Notes: generated by a model from the letters alone, not told the origin. 64,000 bases of DNA from Paracrocinitomix mangrovi (GCF_019740355.2 NZ_CP091819.1:558001-622000); one strand, 5' to 3'; positions 8,999-16,558 are shown, counted from the first letter of the stretch. Program-made: numbers and translations.

Positions 8999-9038
8999 AA
9001 ATTGTTGAAACATTGTTTTACATATATTGACATCTTTT

Positions 9039-9275
9039 TCAAACCAATCTTTTTTGTCTGAAGGCAATTCCAGAGCCCGACTTAAGATACTTTTCAAATT
9101 GATAAGCTTTGTATTTGTCTTTAAAACAAATATAGGTAATCACTTCCACTGGCAATTTATCCGAGGTATAGTGAACTTCTCCTCTCTCATGCCTTTTTAA
9201 TCTGTTTTCAAGATTATTTGTGCATCCGGTATATATTGAACCGTTCGCACATTGTAGTAAATACACGTAATGCAT
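9039..9275 (-). CDS. Small GIY-YIG nuclease-domain protein (UPF0213-like)
   Basis: A 78-residue single-domain protein. The GIY-YIG signature appears as YVYLL at residues 3-7 and IYTG at 14-17. The conserved Arg/His segment NRLKRHERGE is at 24-33 and the metal-site Glu is in FEKYLKSGSG near the end. Free-standing proteins of this kind are frequent and often multicopy in Bacteroidota. They are related to the SLX1/UvrC nuclease domain, but their biological role is not settled. It sits between a repeat cluster (9315-9534) and a lipoprotein gene. Confidence 0.85.
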   Translation of the reverse strand: MHYVYLLQCANGSIYTGCTNNLENRLKRHERGEVHYTSDKLPVEVITYICFKDKYKAYQFEKYLKSGSGIAFRQKRLV

Positions 9276-9316
9276 AATTTATAATTTAATGTGCGAGTTG
9301 GTTCAGAATCTGTGTA

Positions 9317-9331
9317 GTGGATAGTATCCAC
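9317..9331. repeat. 15-bp palindrome, copy 1
   Basis: GTGGATAGTATCCAC is a perfect 7-bp inverted repeat around one central base. An identical copy lies at 9450-9464, and both are preceded by TA. Confidence 0.8.
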
Positions 9332-9343
9332 AGTCCGCATGTT

Positions 9344-9357
9344 GCTAAAGCTTTAGC
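9344..9357. repeat. 14-bp perfect palindrome
   Basis: GCTAAAGCTTTAGC is perfectly self-complementary. The same GCTAAAGC/GCTTTAGC words recur at the ends of the 68-bp direct repeats downstream, so this looks like a piece of the same element family. Confidence 0.7.
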
Positions 9358-9365
9358 GGAGACAC

Positions 9366-9433
9366 TAGCTCGTAGAAGGCTTTAGCGATTGTGCAGGGAG
9401 CTTCGTTTTATAGAAGCTCTCCTTCGCTAAAGC
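9366..9433. repeat. 68-bp direct repeat, copy 1
   Basis: Identical over 68 bases to 9467-9534. The unit is itself an imperfect palindrome: GGCTTTAGCGA near the left pairs with TCGCTAAAGC at the right end, and inside it GGAGCTTC pairs with GAAGCTC across a GTTTTATA loop. It would fold into a long hairpin. No coding potential is seen. Confidence 0.85.
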
Positions 9434-9449
9434 GATTTACATTTTTTTA

Positions 9450-9464
9450 GTGGATAGTATCCAC
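9450..9464. repeat. 15-bp palindrome, copy 2
   Basis: Second exact copy of GTGGATAGTATCCAC, placed two bases before copy 2 of the 68-bp repeat. Copy 1 lies 34 bases before copy 1 of the 68-bp repeat, so the spacing is not the same. Confidence 0.8.
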
Positions 9465-9466
9465 CG

Positions 9467-9534
9467 TAGCTCGTAGAAGGCTTTAGCGATTGTGCAGGGA
9501 GCTTCGTTTTATAGAAGCTCTCCTTCGCTAAAGC
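9467..9534. repeat. 68-bp direct repeat, copy 2
   Basis: Exact second copy of the 68-bp hairpin-forming unit. Its right part takes part in another inverted repeat, CCTTCGCT (9522-9529) with AGCGAAGG (9542-9549). The latter touches the 3' end of the tmRNA gene and could serve as its 3' processing or termination hairpin. Confidence 0.85.
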
Positions 9535-9547
9535 TTCGGAGAGCGAA

Positions 9548-9950
9548 GGTGGAGCCGGAGGGGATCGAACCCTCGTCCTAACAACGGGTCTATATAGTTT
9601 CTACATGTTTATTTTGTGATTAAATTTCAACCAGCAGCCGGACACAAACACCCTACTGAAGATCTAAGCTGCTTAAATCTCGTTGAAGCATCACAGCGCT
9701 ACTTCAACCAGCCCAATAAATGATACTCAAAGTCCGTAACCATCAGGCAAGGTCACAGTGAGTAGTTAGTCCCTCCTACTATACTTCAGAGTGGATTAAG
9801 GTAATCAGACTTAGTCCAAGATTACGCAGCTAACGCGTAAGAATTATTGTTGTCAATTCTTGATTGTACACAAAAGTTTAACGAGATTACATGCGTTGCT
9901 CGACATGCTTGTACATCTACCGCTATTGCAGTCAAATCCAAGTCGGCCCC
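9548..9950 (-). ncRNA. ssrA: Transfer-messenger RNA (tmRNA)
   Basis: On the minus strand the 5' end GGGGCCGACTTGGATTTGAC (from 9950) and the 3' end GGTTCGATCCCCTCCGGCTCC (ending about 9551) are the hallmark tRNA-like ends of tmRNA. The acceptor stem GGGGCC pairs with GGCUCC, and the T-arm GGTTCGATCC is evident. The length of about 400 nt is normal. The bases after the discriminator A read CCU, so the final A of CCA is not encoded. The tag reading frame ends at 9822-9824 and encodes DNNNSYALAA if resumed at the GAC codon (9852-9854). It frees stalled ribosomes together with SmpB (not in this window). Confidence 0.95.
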
Positions 9951-10008
9951 AAAGAACTTTGTCTATTTAGACGTTTTACCCCAGAAAATATTTCATTAAT
10001 AGGGCCTG

Positions 10009-10039
10009 CAAAGATAGATAATCAAACCGTTTTGCGCAA
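10009..10039 (-). promoter_or_regulatory. Probable tmRNA promoter (-33/-7)
   Basis: On the minus strand TATCTTTG (10016-10009) matches the Bacteroidota -7 consensus TAnnTTTG. TTGCG lies about 20 bases upstream (10039-10035) as a possible -33 element. This would start transcription roughly 50 bases before the mature tmRNA 5' end. Confidence 0.55.
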
Positions 10040-10083
10040 TTAATTCAGCTATTAAGATTAATTTTGAACAAACCTTTTGCATC

Positions 10084-10533
10084 ATGGCTATCTATAAAAT
10101 GTCTCCTGAGGGAATTGAAACCCAAATTCAAAAAACTCAAAAAATGGTGATTGTCTTCATTGTAGTAATTGTGGCTATCACTTCTTCTATCCTCATTTTT
10201 AAAGACCGTGAATACGATCAATCAAGAATTGTGAGCCTTAGTATTTTTGGTATTCTCATAGTGATCTTGTTCTTTTACATGCGCAACAAAATCAAAAAAA
10301 CTTTGACCAGCTCTTTTGAATCATTAGAGTACGAAATCACAACCAATTCAATTATCAGAAGATTAAATAATATAGGTGATTTGGAAATAATGATGGATGA
10401 TATAAAATTCATTAGCAAAACCAAAAAAGGAGATTATGTGATTATTTCTGATAAAGGTAAAATGGCTATTTCCAGACACATTGAAGACTTGGATAATCTG
10501 TTGAGTAAACTACCTGAGGTAAAAGACAATTAG
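10084..10533 (+). CDS. Two-TM membrane protein with cytoplasmic C-terminal domain
   Basis: A 149-residue protein with two membrane helices (about residues 21-40 and 50-66), a short loop between them, and a soluble tail of ~80 residues. The tail pattern (YEITTNSIIRRLNNIGDLEIMMDDIKFI, then ISDKGKMAISRHIEDL) resembles the PH-like/YcxB-type domains that follow two helices in small bacterial membrane proteins, but I cannot assign a family. A TAATTTTG element at 10059-10066 could be its -7 box, 17 bases before the ATG. It lies between tmRNA and the dehydrogenase gene. Confidence 0.65.
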   Translation: MAIYKMSPEGIETQIQKTQKMVIVFIVVIVAITSSILIFKDREYDQSRIVSLSIFGILIVILFFYMRNKIKKTLTSSFESLEYEITTNSIIRRLNNIGDLEIMMDDIKFISKTKKGDYVIISDKGKMAISRHIEDLDNLLSKLPEVKDN

Positions 10534-10615
10534 CTTCAGTTTTTACATGTTCAACGGTATAATTAACGGGCAAGAACATTTTATTTCTATTTTTGCCTCA
10601 ATCGATTATTAAGAG

Positions 10616-11833
10616 ATGTCTAAAATTAAACTAGCTGTAATTCGCGAAGGAAAAGTCCCCCCGGACAAAAGAGTTCCTTTAACCCCTGCTCAATGTGTTG
10701 AAGTACAACAAAAATTCCCCAATGTGGAAGTAATTGTGCAAACCTCTGAAGTAAGGGCTTTTAAAGATGAGGAATATGCTTCATTAGGATTACCGGTAGT
10801 TGAAGATATTTCTGATTGCGACATTCTTATCGGGGTAAAAGAAGTGCCAATCAAAGATTTAATCCCAAATAAAAAGTACATGTTCTTTTCACACACATTT
10901 AAAGAACAACCTTACAACAGGGATTTATTGCGTGCCATATTAGACAAGAAAATCCAGCTAATAGATTACGAAACTTTAACTGATAAAAATGAAAACCGAA
11001 TCATTGGATTTGGTAGATATGCAGGAATTGTAGGATGTTACAATGGTTTTTTAGCTTACGGAGCAAAAACCGGTTTGTATCAATTAAAGCCTGCCAATGC
11101 ATGTGAAGATCGTAAGGAGTTAGAAGCTGAATTAAAAAAGGTAAAATTACCTGCTGGAACTAAGATTGTAGCTACAGGATTTGGTAGAGTTGGAAATGGA
11201 GCCAGAGAAATTTTTACCAGCTTAGGTTTAAAAGAAGTAAGTCCTGAAGACTTTTTAGATCAAGAATTTGATGAAGCTGTTTTTACCCATTTAAAAGCAA
11301 AGCATTATTACGGCAGAGCAGATGGTAAACCATTTGACAGATTAGCATTCTTTGAAAGTGGTGAAGGCCATGTATCTACTTTTGACAGATATTTAAAAGA
11401 AGCGGACATGTATATTGCTGCACATTACTGGGATGCCAGTTCTCCTTTTATTATTTCAAGAGAAGACTTGAAGATGAATGGACTAAGAACAAAAGTGGTA
11501 GCAGACATTTCGTGTGACATTGATGGTCCGGTTGCTTGTACAATAAGACCCTCAACTATTGCTAAACCAATTTACGGTTATAATCCTTCAACTGAATCTG
11601 AAGTTGATCCTTTAGCAGATGGAGCGATTTGCGTGATGGCTGTAGATAATCTTCCGTGTGAATTACCCAAAGACGCATCAGAAGATTTTGGTGGCGAATT
11701 AATCAATGAAGTATTTCCTTATTTATTTGGAGAAGATCCGGATAGAATTATTGAAAGAGCTTCAGAAACTAATTTGGAAGGTGAATTAATGCCTGATTAC
11801 AGTTACTTAGAAGATTATGTAGCTGGCAATTAA
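10616..11833 (+). CDS. Alanine dehydrogenase/PNT-family NAD(P)-dependent dehydrogenase, saccharopine dehydrogenase (LYS1)-like
   Basis: A 405-residue cytoplasmic enzyme. The N-terminal AlaDH/PNT catalytic fold begins KLAVIREGKVPPDKRVPLTP, followed by FFSHTFKEQP near residues 96-105 and IGFGRYAGIVGCYNG near 131-145. The Rossmann part has VATGFGRVGNGAREIF (about 185-200). The FGRYAG and SCDIDGP segments resemble lysine-forming saccharopine dehydrogenase more than true alanine dehydrogenase or transhydrogenase alpha. The substrate cannot be fixed from sequence; lysine or another amino-acid metabolism is an inference. It is monocistronic, upstream of the sigma factor gene. Confidence 0.7.
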   Translation: MSKIKLAVIREGKVPPDKRVPLTPAQCVEVQQKFPNVEVIVQTSEVRAFKDEEYASLGLPVVEDISDCDILIGVKEVPIKDLIPNKKYMFFSHTFKEQPYNRDLLRAILDKKIQLIDYETLTDKNENRIIGFGRYAGIVGCYNGFLAYGAKTGLYQLKPANACEDRKELEAELKKVKLPAGTKIVATGFGRVGNGAREIFTSLGLKEVSPEDFLDQEFDEAVFTHLKAKHYYGRADGKPFDRLAFFESGEGHVSTFDRYLKEADMYIAAHYWDASSPFIISREDLKMNGLRTKVVADISCDIDGPVACTIRPSTIAKPIYGYNPSTESEVDPLADGAICVMAVDNLPCELPKDASEDFGGELINEVFPYLFGEDPDRIIERASETNLEGELMPDYSYLEDYVAGN

Positions 11834-11866
11834 GGTATAATTTTCAATTATTAAAGTTTAGAATCC

Positions 11867-12017
11867 AATTTGCAATTAACTTTTTTTAAGAGCTAATTTG
11901 CAATTTACCAAGGGGTTAATCGTCTATTAACTAAAAGGTTTTAAATATTGTAACCTTTTGAGAGTAAATAGAGTTATAAGAAAGATGAAAAAAAAGTTGT
12001 GGAAATTGCAAATTAAC
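11867..12017. promoter_or_regulatory. Three AATTTGCAATT-type motifs upstream of the sigma factor gene
   Basis: AATTTGCAATTAAC (11867-11880), AATTTGCAATTTAC (11895-11908) and AAATTGCAAATTAAC (12003-12017) are near-identical and carry a palindromic TTGCAA core. The third abuts the -33 element at 12020. They look like operator copies, but no cognate regulator can be named. Confidence 0.45.
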
Positions 12018-12019
12018 TC

Positions 12020-12050
12020 TTGACACGGAAGGGTGTTTAGTTTACATTTG
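12020..12050 (+). promoter_or_regulatory. Primary promoter of the sigma factor gene
   Basis: TTGACA (12020-12025) and TACATTTG (12043-12050) form a textbook Bacteroidota -33/-7 pair: the -7 box fits TAnnTTTG and 17 bases separate the two boxes. Predicted leader about 40 nt to the ATG at 12098. Confidence 0.7.
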
Positions 12051-12097
12051 CTTTCCTATTTACAATATAATTCTCTAAAAGAAAGGAAAATTCAAGC

Positions 12098-12964
12098 ATG
12101 AGGCAGTTAAAGATTACAAAATCAATTACAAATCGCGAGAGTCAATCATTAGACAAGTACTTGCAAGACATTGGTAAAGAAGAATTGATCACTGCTGAAA
12201 CAGAAGTTGAATTGGCTAAAAGAATTAAGCAAGGAGACCAGGCGGCCCTTGAAAAACTTACAAAAGCCAACTTAAGATTCGTGGTTTCAGTGGCAAAACA
12301 GTATCAAAACCAAGGTCTTACTCTACCCGATTTGATTAATGAAGGTAATTTAGGTTTGATCAAAGCTGCACAAAAGTTTGACGAAACAAGAGGTTTTAAA
12401 TTTATCTCTTACGCCGTATGGTGGATTCGTCAATCAATTTTGCAAGCCTTGGCTGAGCAAGCACGTATTGTTCGTCTACCGTTAAACCAGGTAGGATCTT
12501 TAAATAAGATCAACAAAGCATTTTCTAAGTTAGAGCAGGAATATGAAAGACCACCTTCAGCTGAAGAATTAGCAGAGGTATTAGAAGTTCCTGAAGATAA
12601 GATCAAAGAATCAATGAAAGTTGCAGGTCGTCACGTATCTATGGATGCGCCGCTTTCTTCTTCTGAAGACGGAGGTACATTGATGGATGTTATGGCAAAC
12701 ACTGATTCACCAAAAGCTGACAAACACTTGATGGCTGAGTCATTGCAAAAAGAAATCGAAAGATCATTGTCTACACTAACAGATAAAGAAAGAGAAATCA
12801 TCAGATTGTTCTTTGGAATTGGAATGAATCACGGATTAACTCTTGAAGAAATTGGAGCTAAATTCAATTTAACAAGAGAAAGAGTGAGACAAATCAAAGA
12901 AAAAGCAATCAGAAGATTAAGACATACTTCTAGAAACAAGTTGTTAAAAGCATACTTAGGATAA
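12098..12964 (+). CDS. rpoD: Primary RNA polymerase sigma factor (RpoD/SigA family)
   Basis: A 288-residue sigma-70, the short form typical of Bacteroidota that lacks the long region 1.1 and non-conserved insert. Region 1.2 is [20 protein letters not shown] (about 17-36). Region 2 holds [31 protein letters not shown] and [10 protein letters not shown]. Region 3 begins near RLPLNQVG. Region 4 carries the helix-turn-helix [29 protein letters not shown] near the C-terminus. It directs RNA polymerase to the TAnnTTTG-type promoters seen across this window. It has its own promoter at 12020-12050 and a terminator at 12983. Confidence 0.95.
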   Translation: MRQLKITKSITNRESQSLDKYLQDIGKEELITAETEVELAKRIKQGDQAALEKLTKANLRFVVSVAKQYQNQGLTLPDLINEGNLGLIKAAQKFDETRGFKFISYAVWWIRQSILQALAEQARIVRLPLNQVGSLNKINKAFSKLEQEYERPPSAEELAEVLEVPEDKIKESMKVAGRHVSMDAPLSSSEDGGTLMDVMANTDSPKADKHLMAESLQKEIERSLSTLTDKEREIIRLFFGIGMNHGLTLEEIGAKFNLTRERVRQIKEKAIRRLRHTSRNKLLKAYLG

Positions 12965-12982
12965 TTCTAGAGAAATTATTGA

Positions 12983-13012
12983 GAAGCCGTTTCGTTTGGA
13001 ACGGCTTTTTTT
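12983..13012 (+). terminator. Rho-independent terminator of the sigma factor gene
   Basis: AAGCCGTT-TCGTTTGG-AACGGCTT followed by a T run, starting about 20 bases after the TAA stop of the sigma factor gene. Confidence 0.85.
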
Positions 13013-13098
13013 ATACCCCTACTCCAACAATTTGTCTTAAGTTTTCAACTATACGTCAATTTTTCTAAGAATCTTTTACCTGATTCAAATTAAGGAAG

Positions 13099-13106
13099 TA
13101 CCTTTG
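13099..13106 (+). promoter_or_regulatory. -7 element for GAPDH
   Basis: TACCTTTG fits TAnnTTTG and lies 28 bases before the GAPDH ATG. No clear TTG is seen at the -33 position. Confidence 0.5.
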
Positions 13107-13134
13107 CAGCAAATTAATTTTCAAAGCATCTAGC

Positions 13135-14586
13135 ATGGAATCAACCGTAGGATACGAAAAAGAATTACAGAGCCAAATTGATAGAGAAAAGGCTGCTGTA
13201 GAATTATCTAACTATGTAGGTAAATTGTTGTATGACAAAGGAATTGAACTAGTATTGTTCAGAAATCATTTGTTAGACGTTACTGTTTCTGAAATTATTC
13301 AGTTACACAATTATGCCGAAAAAACAGTAGGTAAAAAAATCTACATTTCTACTACTTCTAAATTAGCTGAAGCAATTTATGAAATGGATATTCCACCTTC
13401 AAAAATTGATATCGGAAAATTAGCTTACGAGTGGATTCAAGAAGGAGATAAATTTGCATCTAAAACTGATTTCTTAGGAAACAAATTAGGTGAAGTTATC
13501 CAGGCCGGTCCTTTACAATTTGAACCAAGAGACGTTGTATTATACGGATTTGGTCGTATTGGAAGATTAGCTGCTAGAGAATTAATTAAACAAGCCGGTA
13601 AAGGACAACAATTGAGATTACGTGCAATTGTTACCAGAAATGCTTCACCTGAACAATTGATTAAAAGAGCAGCTCTTTTGAGAAATGACTCGGTACATGG
13701 AGCTTTTAAAGGTACAGTTGATGTAGATACAGATAAAAAACAGTTGATTGTTAATGGACAAATCATCCAAATGATTGAGGCTAACAATCCTGAAGATATT
13801 GATTACACAGCATTTGGAATTGACAATGCGCTGGTAGTTGATAATACTGGTGTTTTTAAAGATAAAGAAGCTTTAGGAAGACACAGAAAAGCTAAAGGAG
13901 TGAGTAGAGTTTTATTAACAGCTCCAGGTTCTGGAATTCCGAATATCGTTTACGGAATCAACCATAAAGATGTGAATTTAGAAGCCGACCACATTGTTTC
14001 AGCAGCATCTTGTACAACTAATGCCATCTCTCCTATTCTTAAAGTAATGGAAGATAAATATGGAATTGTAAAAGGACATATTGAAACAATTCATGCTTAT
14101 ACAAACGACCAAAACTTGTTGGATAACATGCACAAGAAACCAAGAAGAGGTCGTTCTGCAGCTATTAATATGGTAATTACATCTACAGGTGCCGGAAAAG
14201 CAGTTACTAAAGTAATTCCTTCATTGGAGAATAAATTAACTGCAAACGCAGTAAGGGTACCAACTCCAAACGGTTCATTAGCAATGATCAACTTGTCATT
14301 AGACAAAGCTGTAACTGTAGAAGATGTAAATGCTTCAATTAAAGATGCTGCCTTAAACGGAGCCTTGGTAAACCAAATTTATTATTCAGTTGATGAAGAG
14401 TTAGTATCAAATGATATTATTGGCAACACTTGTTGTTCTGTATTTGATGCTCCTGCAACAATCGTTTCTCCTGATGGCAAAAACGTGGTTATCTATACCT
14501 GGTATGACAACGAATATGGTTATACAAAACAGGTAATCAGATTAGCAAAACACATTGCAAAAGTGAGAAGACACATTTACTACTAG
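13135..14586 (+). CDS. gap: Glyceraldehyde-3-phosphate dehydrogenase, long form
   Basis: A 483-residue enzyme of glycolysis/gluconeogenesis. About 130 N-terminal residues of largely helical sequence precede the usual GAPDH core, an extension well known in Bacteroidota GAPDHs. The NAD-binding GFGRIG is at 138-143, the catalytic Cys293 is in SAASCTTNAI, and the C-terminal WYDNEYGYTKQ is intact. It catalyses oxidative phosphorylation of glyceraldehyde 3-phosphate in the cytoplasm. The gene stands alone, with a -7 box at 13099 and a strong terminator at 14611. Confidence 0.95.
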   Translation: MESTVGYEKELQSQIDREKAAVELSNYVGKLLYDKGIELVLFRNHLLDVTVSEIIQLHNYAEKTVGKKIYISTTSKLAEAIYEMDIPPSKIDIGKLAYEWIQEGDKFASKTDFLGNKLGEVIQAGPLQFEPRDVVLYGFGRIGRLAARELIKQAGKGQQLRLRAIVTRNASPEQLIKRAALLRNDSVHGAFKGTVDVDTDKKQLIVNGQIIQMIEANNPEDIDYTAFGIDNALVVDNTGVFKDKEALGRHRKAKGVSRVLLTAPGSGIPNIVYGINHKDVNLEADHIVSAASCTTNAISPILKVMEDKYGIVKGHIETIHAYTNDQNLLDNMHKKPRRGRSAAINMVITSTGAGKAVTKVIPSLENKLTANAVRVPTPNGSLAMINLSLDKAVTVEDVNASIKDAALNGALVNQIYYSVDEELVSNDIIGNTCCSVFDAPATIVSPDGKNVVIYTWYDNEYGYTKQVIRLAKHIAKVRRHIYY

Positions 14587-14607
14587 TAGTAGTTTAAATA
14601 GATTAAA

Positions 14608-14638
14608 AAAGGGATGCTAAATAGCATCCCTTTTTTTG
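14608..14638 (+). terminator. Rho-independent terminator of gap
   Basis: GGGATGCT-AAAT-AGCATCCC (14611-14630) followed by seven T, 24 bases after the GAPDH stop codon. Confidence 0.9.
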
Positions 14639-14713
14639 TTTTAGAATCAATTTTATATATTGAACGCTGTTACTTCAAGGCAAAACTTGAATTATATTCT
14701 AAAATCTAACTCT

Positions 14714-15595
14714 ATGAAAACTAAATTTTTAAATCTACTACTACTGATTAGCGGACTGTTTTTGGCCTCTAGCTTTTCAAAAAATGAAACTTCTATTACC
14801 TATAAAAAACTCTATGCACAAAATGTATGGAGCGATATAGATTCGACACATAATGACAATTCTTTTTTATTTAAACCATCCAATAAGAAAACCATTGGAT
14901 GGAGTGTGATTAAATGGGAAATGGATCTTGACCAACTAGAAAAAGACATCAAAGATCAAAATCAAAACCTATATACATTGTTTCTCTATCACGTGCTAAA
15001 AAATGAGGTAGCTCTTTATGCGCCATTTGACCCAAATTGGGTTGATCACAAAGACAAAGGTCTGTTTAAATACCCAATAAATGCCGAATTGTACGGTAAA
15101 TCTAAGGATGGAACATTTTTCACAGACAATAATTACAAAAACTTTGTGAAAGAAGGATTTTTAGGTAGTACAAATTGGGGAGCTCCTCTTGTAGCAATGC
15201 AAAGTATAGCTAAACCAGGTAATGACTCAATCAATGCTAAAGGAGATGTTGTTTACTATCCTAGAGAATACAATTATTATAGCGATCGAGATATAATTAA
15301 ATATCGTATTCGTGAAGAATGGATGACAAATGAAGCTGGTGAAGTAGTAAAGAAGCAGATAAAAGCTATTGCTCCAGTTATGAATAACTATGATATGAAT
15401 GGGAAACTTATGGGAGAAAGAATTCTTTTTTGGATTAATTATGAGGATATCGCTCCTTTTTTAGATAATTACTACACCAAAACAGAAAAAAATGAAAAGA
15501 AGAAAGTGATTTCATACAAAGATTATTTTGATGACAATCTATATCATTCAACTATTGTAGAAAAGGATAGTTTACACTTGAACTCAAATAAATAA
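14714..15595 (+). CDS. GldN/PorN-like protein, unlinked to other gliding/T9SS genes
   Basis: A 293-residue exported protein. I chose the ATG at 14714, which gives a normal signal peptide (MKTKFLNLLLLISGLFLASS); an upstream ATG at 14660 would add a polar head. The C-terminal half has the GldN pattern: YRIREEWMTNEAGEVVKKQI, then IKAIAPV, then LFWINYEDIAPFLDNY. These match the places where GldN/PorN have KIKEDW, IIGIAP and FWIYY. GldN is a periplasmic ring component of the T9SS with GldK. The usual gldKLMN neighbours are absent here, so this is probably a paralogue with a different or auxiliary role. It has its own terminator at 15603. Confidence 0.65.
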   Translation: MKTKFLNLLLLISGLFLASSFSKNETSITYKKLYAQNVWSDIDSTHNDNSFLFKPSNKKTIGWSVIKWEMDLDQLEKDIKDQNQNLYTLFLYHVLKNEVALYAPFDPNWVDHKDKGLFKYPINAELYGKSKDGTFFTDNNYKNFVKEGFLGSTNWGAPLVAMQSIAKPGNDSINAKGDVVYYPREYNYYSDRDIIKYRIREEWMTNEAGEVVKKQIKAIAPVMNNYDMNGKLMGERILFWINYEDIAPFLDNYYTKTEKNEKKKVISYKDYFDDNLYHSTIVEKDSLHLNSNK

Positions 15596-15601
15596 AATAT
15601 C

Positions 15602-15631
15602 AAAAGACCTTCAGTAGAGGGTCTTTTTTTG
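15602..15631 (+). terminator. Rho-independent terminator of the GldN-like gene
   Basis: AAAGACCTT-CAGT-AGAGGGTCTTT-type stem followed by a T run, directly after the stop at 15595. Confidence 0.8.
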
Positions 15632-15720
15632 TGCGCTAGGATTCAAAGGTTAATTGAAATTTCGGTGTAACATTCTGACTTATTTTTCATTACATTGCCA
15701 TAAATCTAAACTCAAACAAT

Positions 15721-16539
15721 ATGAACAAATTTTTACTCACTTTAATTCTTTGCGCCGGATTCGCTACTATTGGCTTTAATCAGGCAAACAACTACTCAAA
15801 TGGTGCCACTGTAGCAGATTTCACTGTTACCGATACACAAGGCAACACACATAACCTTTACACAATTACCGCTTCAGGAAAATACGTTTTTGTTGACTTT
15901 TTCTTTGACACTTGCGGTCCTTGCCAACAAACACAGCCGTTTTACAATGAATTACACGATAAATACGGATGTAATGCAGGAGATCTTTATGTAATATCTA
16001 TCAATAACGGAACTGATTCAGATGCTGAAGTAGATGCTTTTGAAGCAACTTATGGAGGAACATTCAATCATGCACCGGCAGTATCTGCAGATGGTGGCGG
16101 TGGAGCCGTAACTTCTGCTTTTGGCGTTGGAGCTTTCCCAACTTATTGTTTAATTGGACCGGATAACAAAATGGTTCAGAATGATGTGTGGCCAATCTCT
16201 GATGTAAGCACTTTTGAAGCTGCATTTCCTTCAGGATTTAACCCTACTGTAATGGCTTGTTCAGCTGCATCAATTGTAAATAATTCAATTGAGAAATTGA
16301 CTGTATACCCTAACCCTGCTAATGATGTATTGAATATTAATTTTGAAACTACAGTAGCAGCAACAGCTACAATTGAAATTGTAAATATGTTAGGTGCAGT
16401 AGTTATTTCAGAAGACATTAACACAACTAACGGTTCTAATCAACACGTATTAAATGTAAATGATTTATCATCAGGACAATACGTTGCTAGAATCAACTCA
16501 GGAACTCAGTTAACTACTGTTAAGTTCAATAAACTTTAA
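15721..16539 (+). CDS. T9SS-sorted thioredoxin-fold protein
   Basis: A 272-residue secreted protein. Signal peptide at about 1-20 (ends GFNQ); a TlpA/AhpC-TSA-type thioredoxin fold at about 30-175 with the redox motif DTCGPCQQ; then a type A T9SS sorting domain from about residue 190 (VYPNPANDVLNI, VNMLGAVV, DLSSGQYVARI). The TlpA-like fold and CxxC indicate a disulfide oxidoreductase; the sorting domain predicts export across the outer membrane and surface attachment, an unusual location for such an activity. A terminator at 16561 closes the gene. Confidence 0.85.
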   Translation: MNKFLLTLILCAGFATIGFNQANNYSNGATVADFTVTDTQGNTHNLYTITASGKYVFVDFFFDTCGPCQQTQPFYNELHDKYGCNAGDLYVISINNGTDSDAEVDAFEATYGGTFNHAPAVSADGGGGAVTSAFGVGAFPTYCLIGPDNKMVQNDVWPISDVSTFEAAFPSGFNPTVMACSAASIVNNSIEKLTVYPNPANDVLNINFETTVAATATIEIVNMLGAVVISEDINTTNGSNQHVLNVNDLSSGQYVARINSGTQLTTVKFNKL

Positions 16540-16558
16540 TCTGTAATATCCAGATATT

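Noticed and set aside
9014-9097. Longer start for the lipoprotein at 8219-8998
   Set aside because: Overlaps the GIY-YIG gene and buries the lipoprotein signal inside the chain.
9315-9534. Repeats could be a CRISPR array
   Set aside because: Only two copies each of two different repeats, no regular spacers and no cas genes.
9315-9560. Integrated element at the tmRNA 3' end
   Set aside because: No second copy of the tmRNA 3' segment and no integrase in the window; the repeated sequence is not tmRNA-derived.
9551-9590. tRNA-like 3' end read as a tRNA gene
   Set aside because: The matching 5' acceptor half lies about 360 bases away and carries the tmRNA 5' consensus; it is part of tmRNA.
13437-13787. 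Antisense open frame inside gap
   Set aside because: Lies wholly within a strongly conserved coding sequence; composition is that of a shadow frame.
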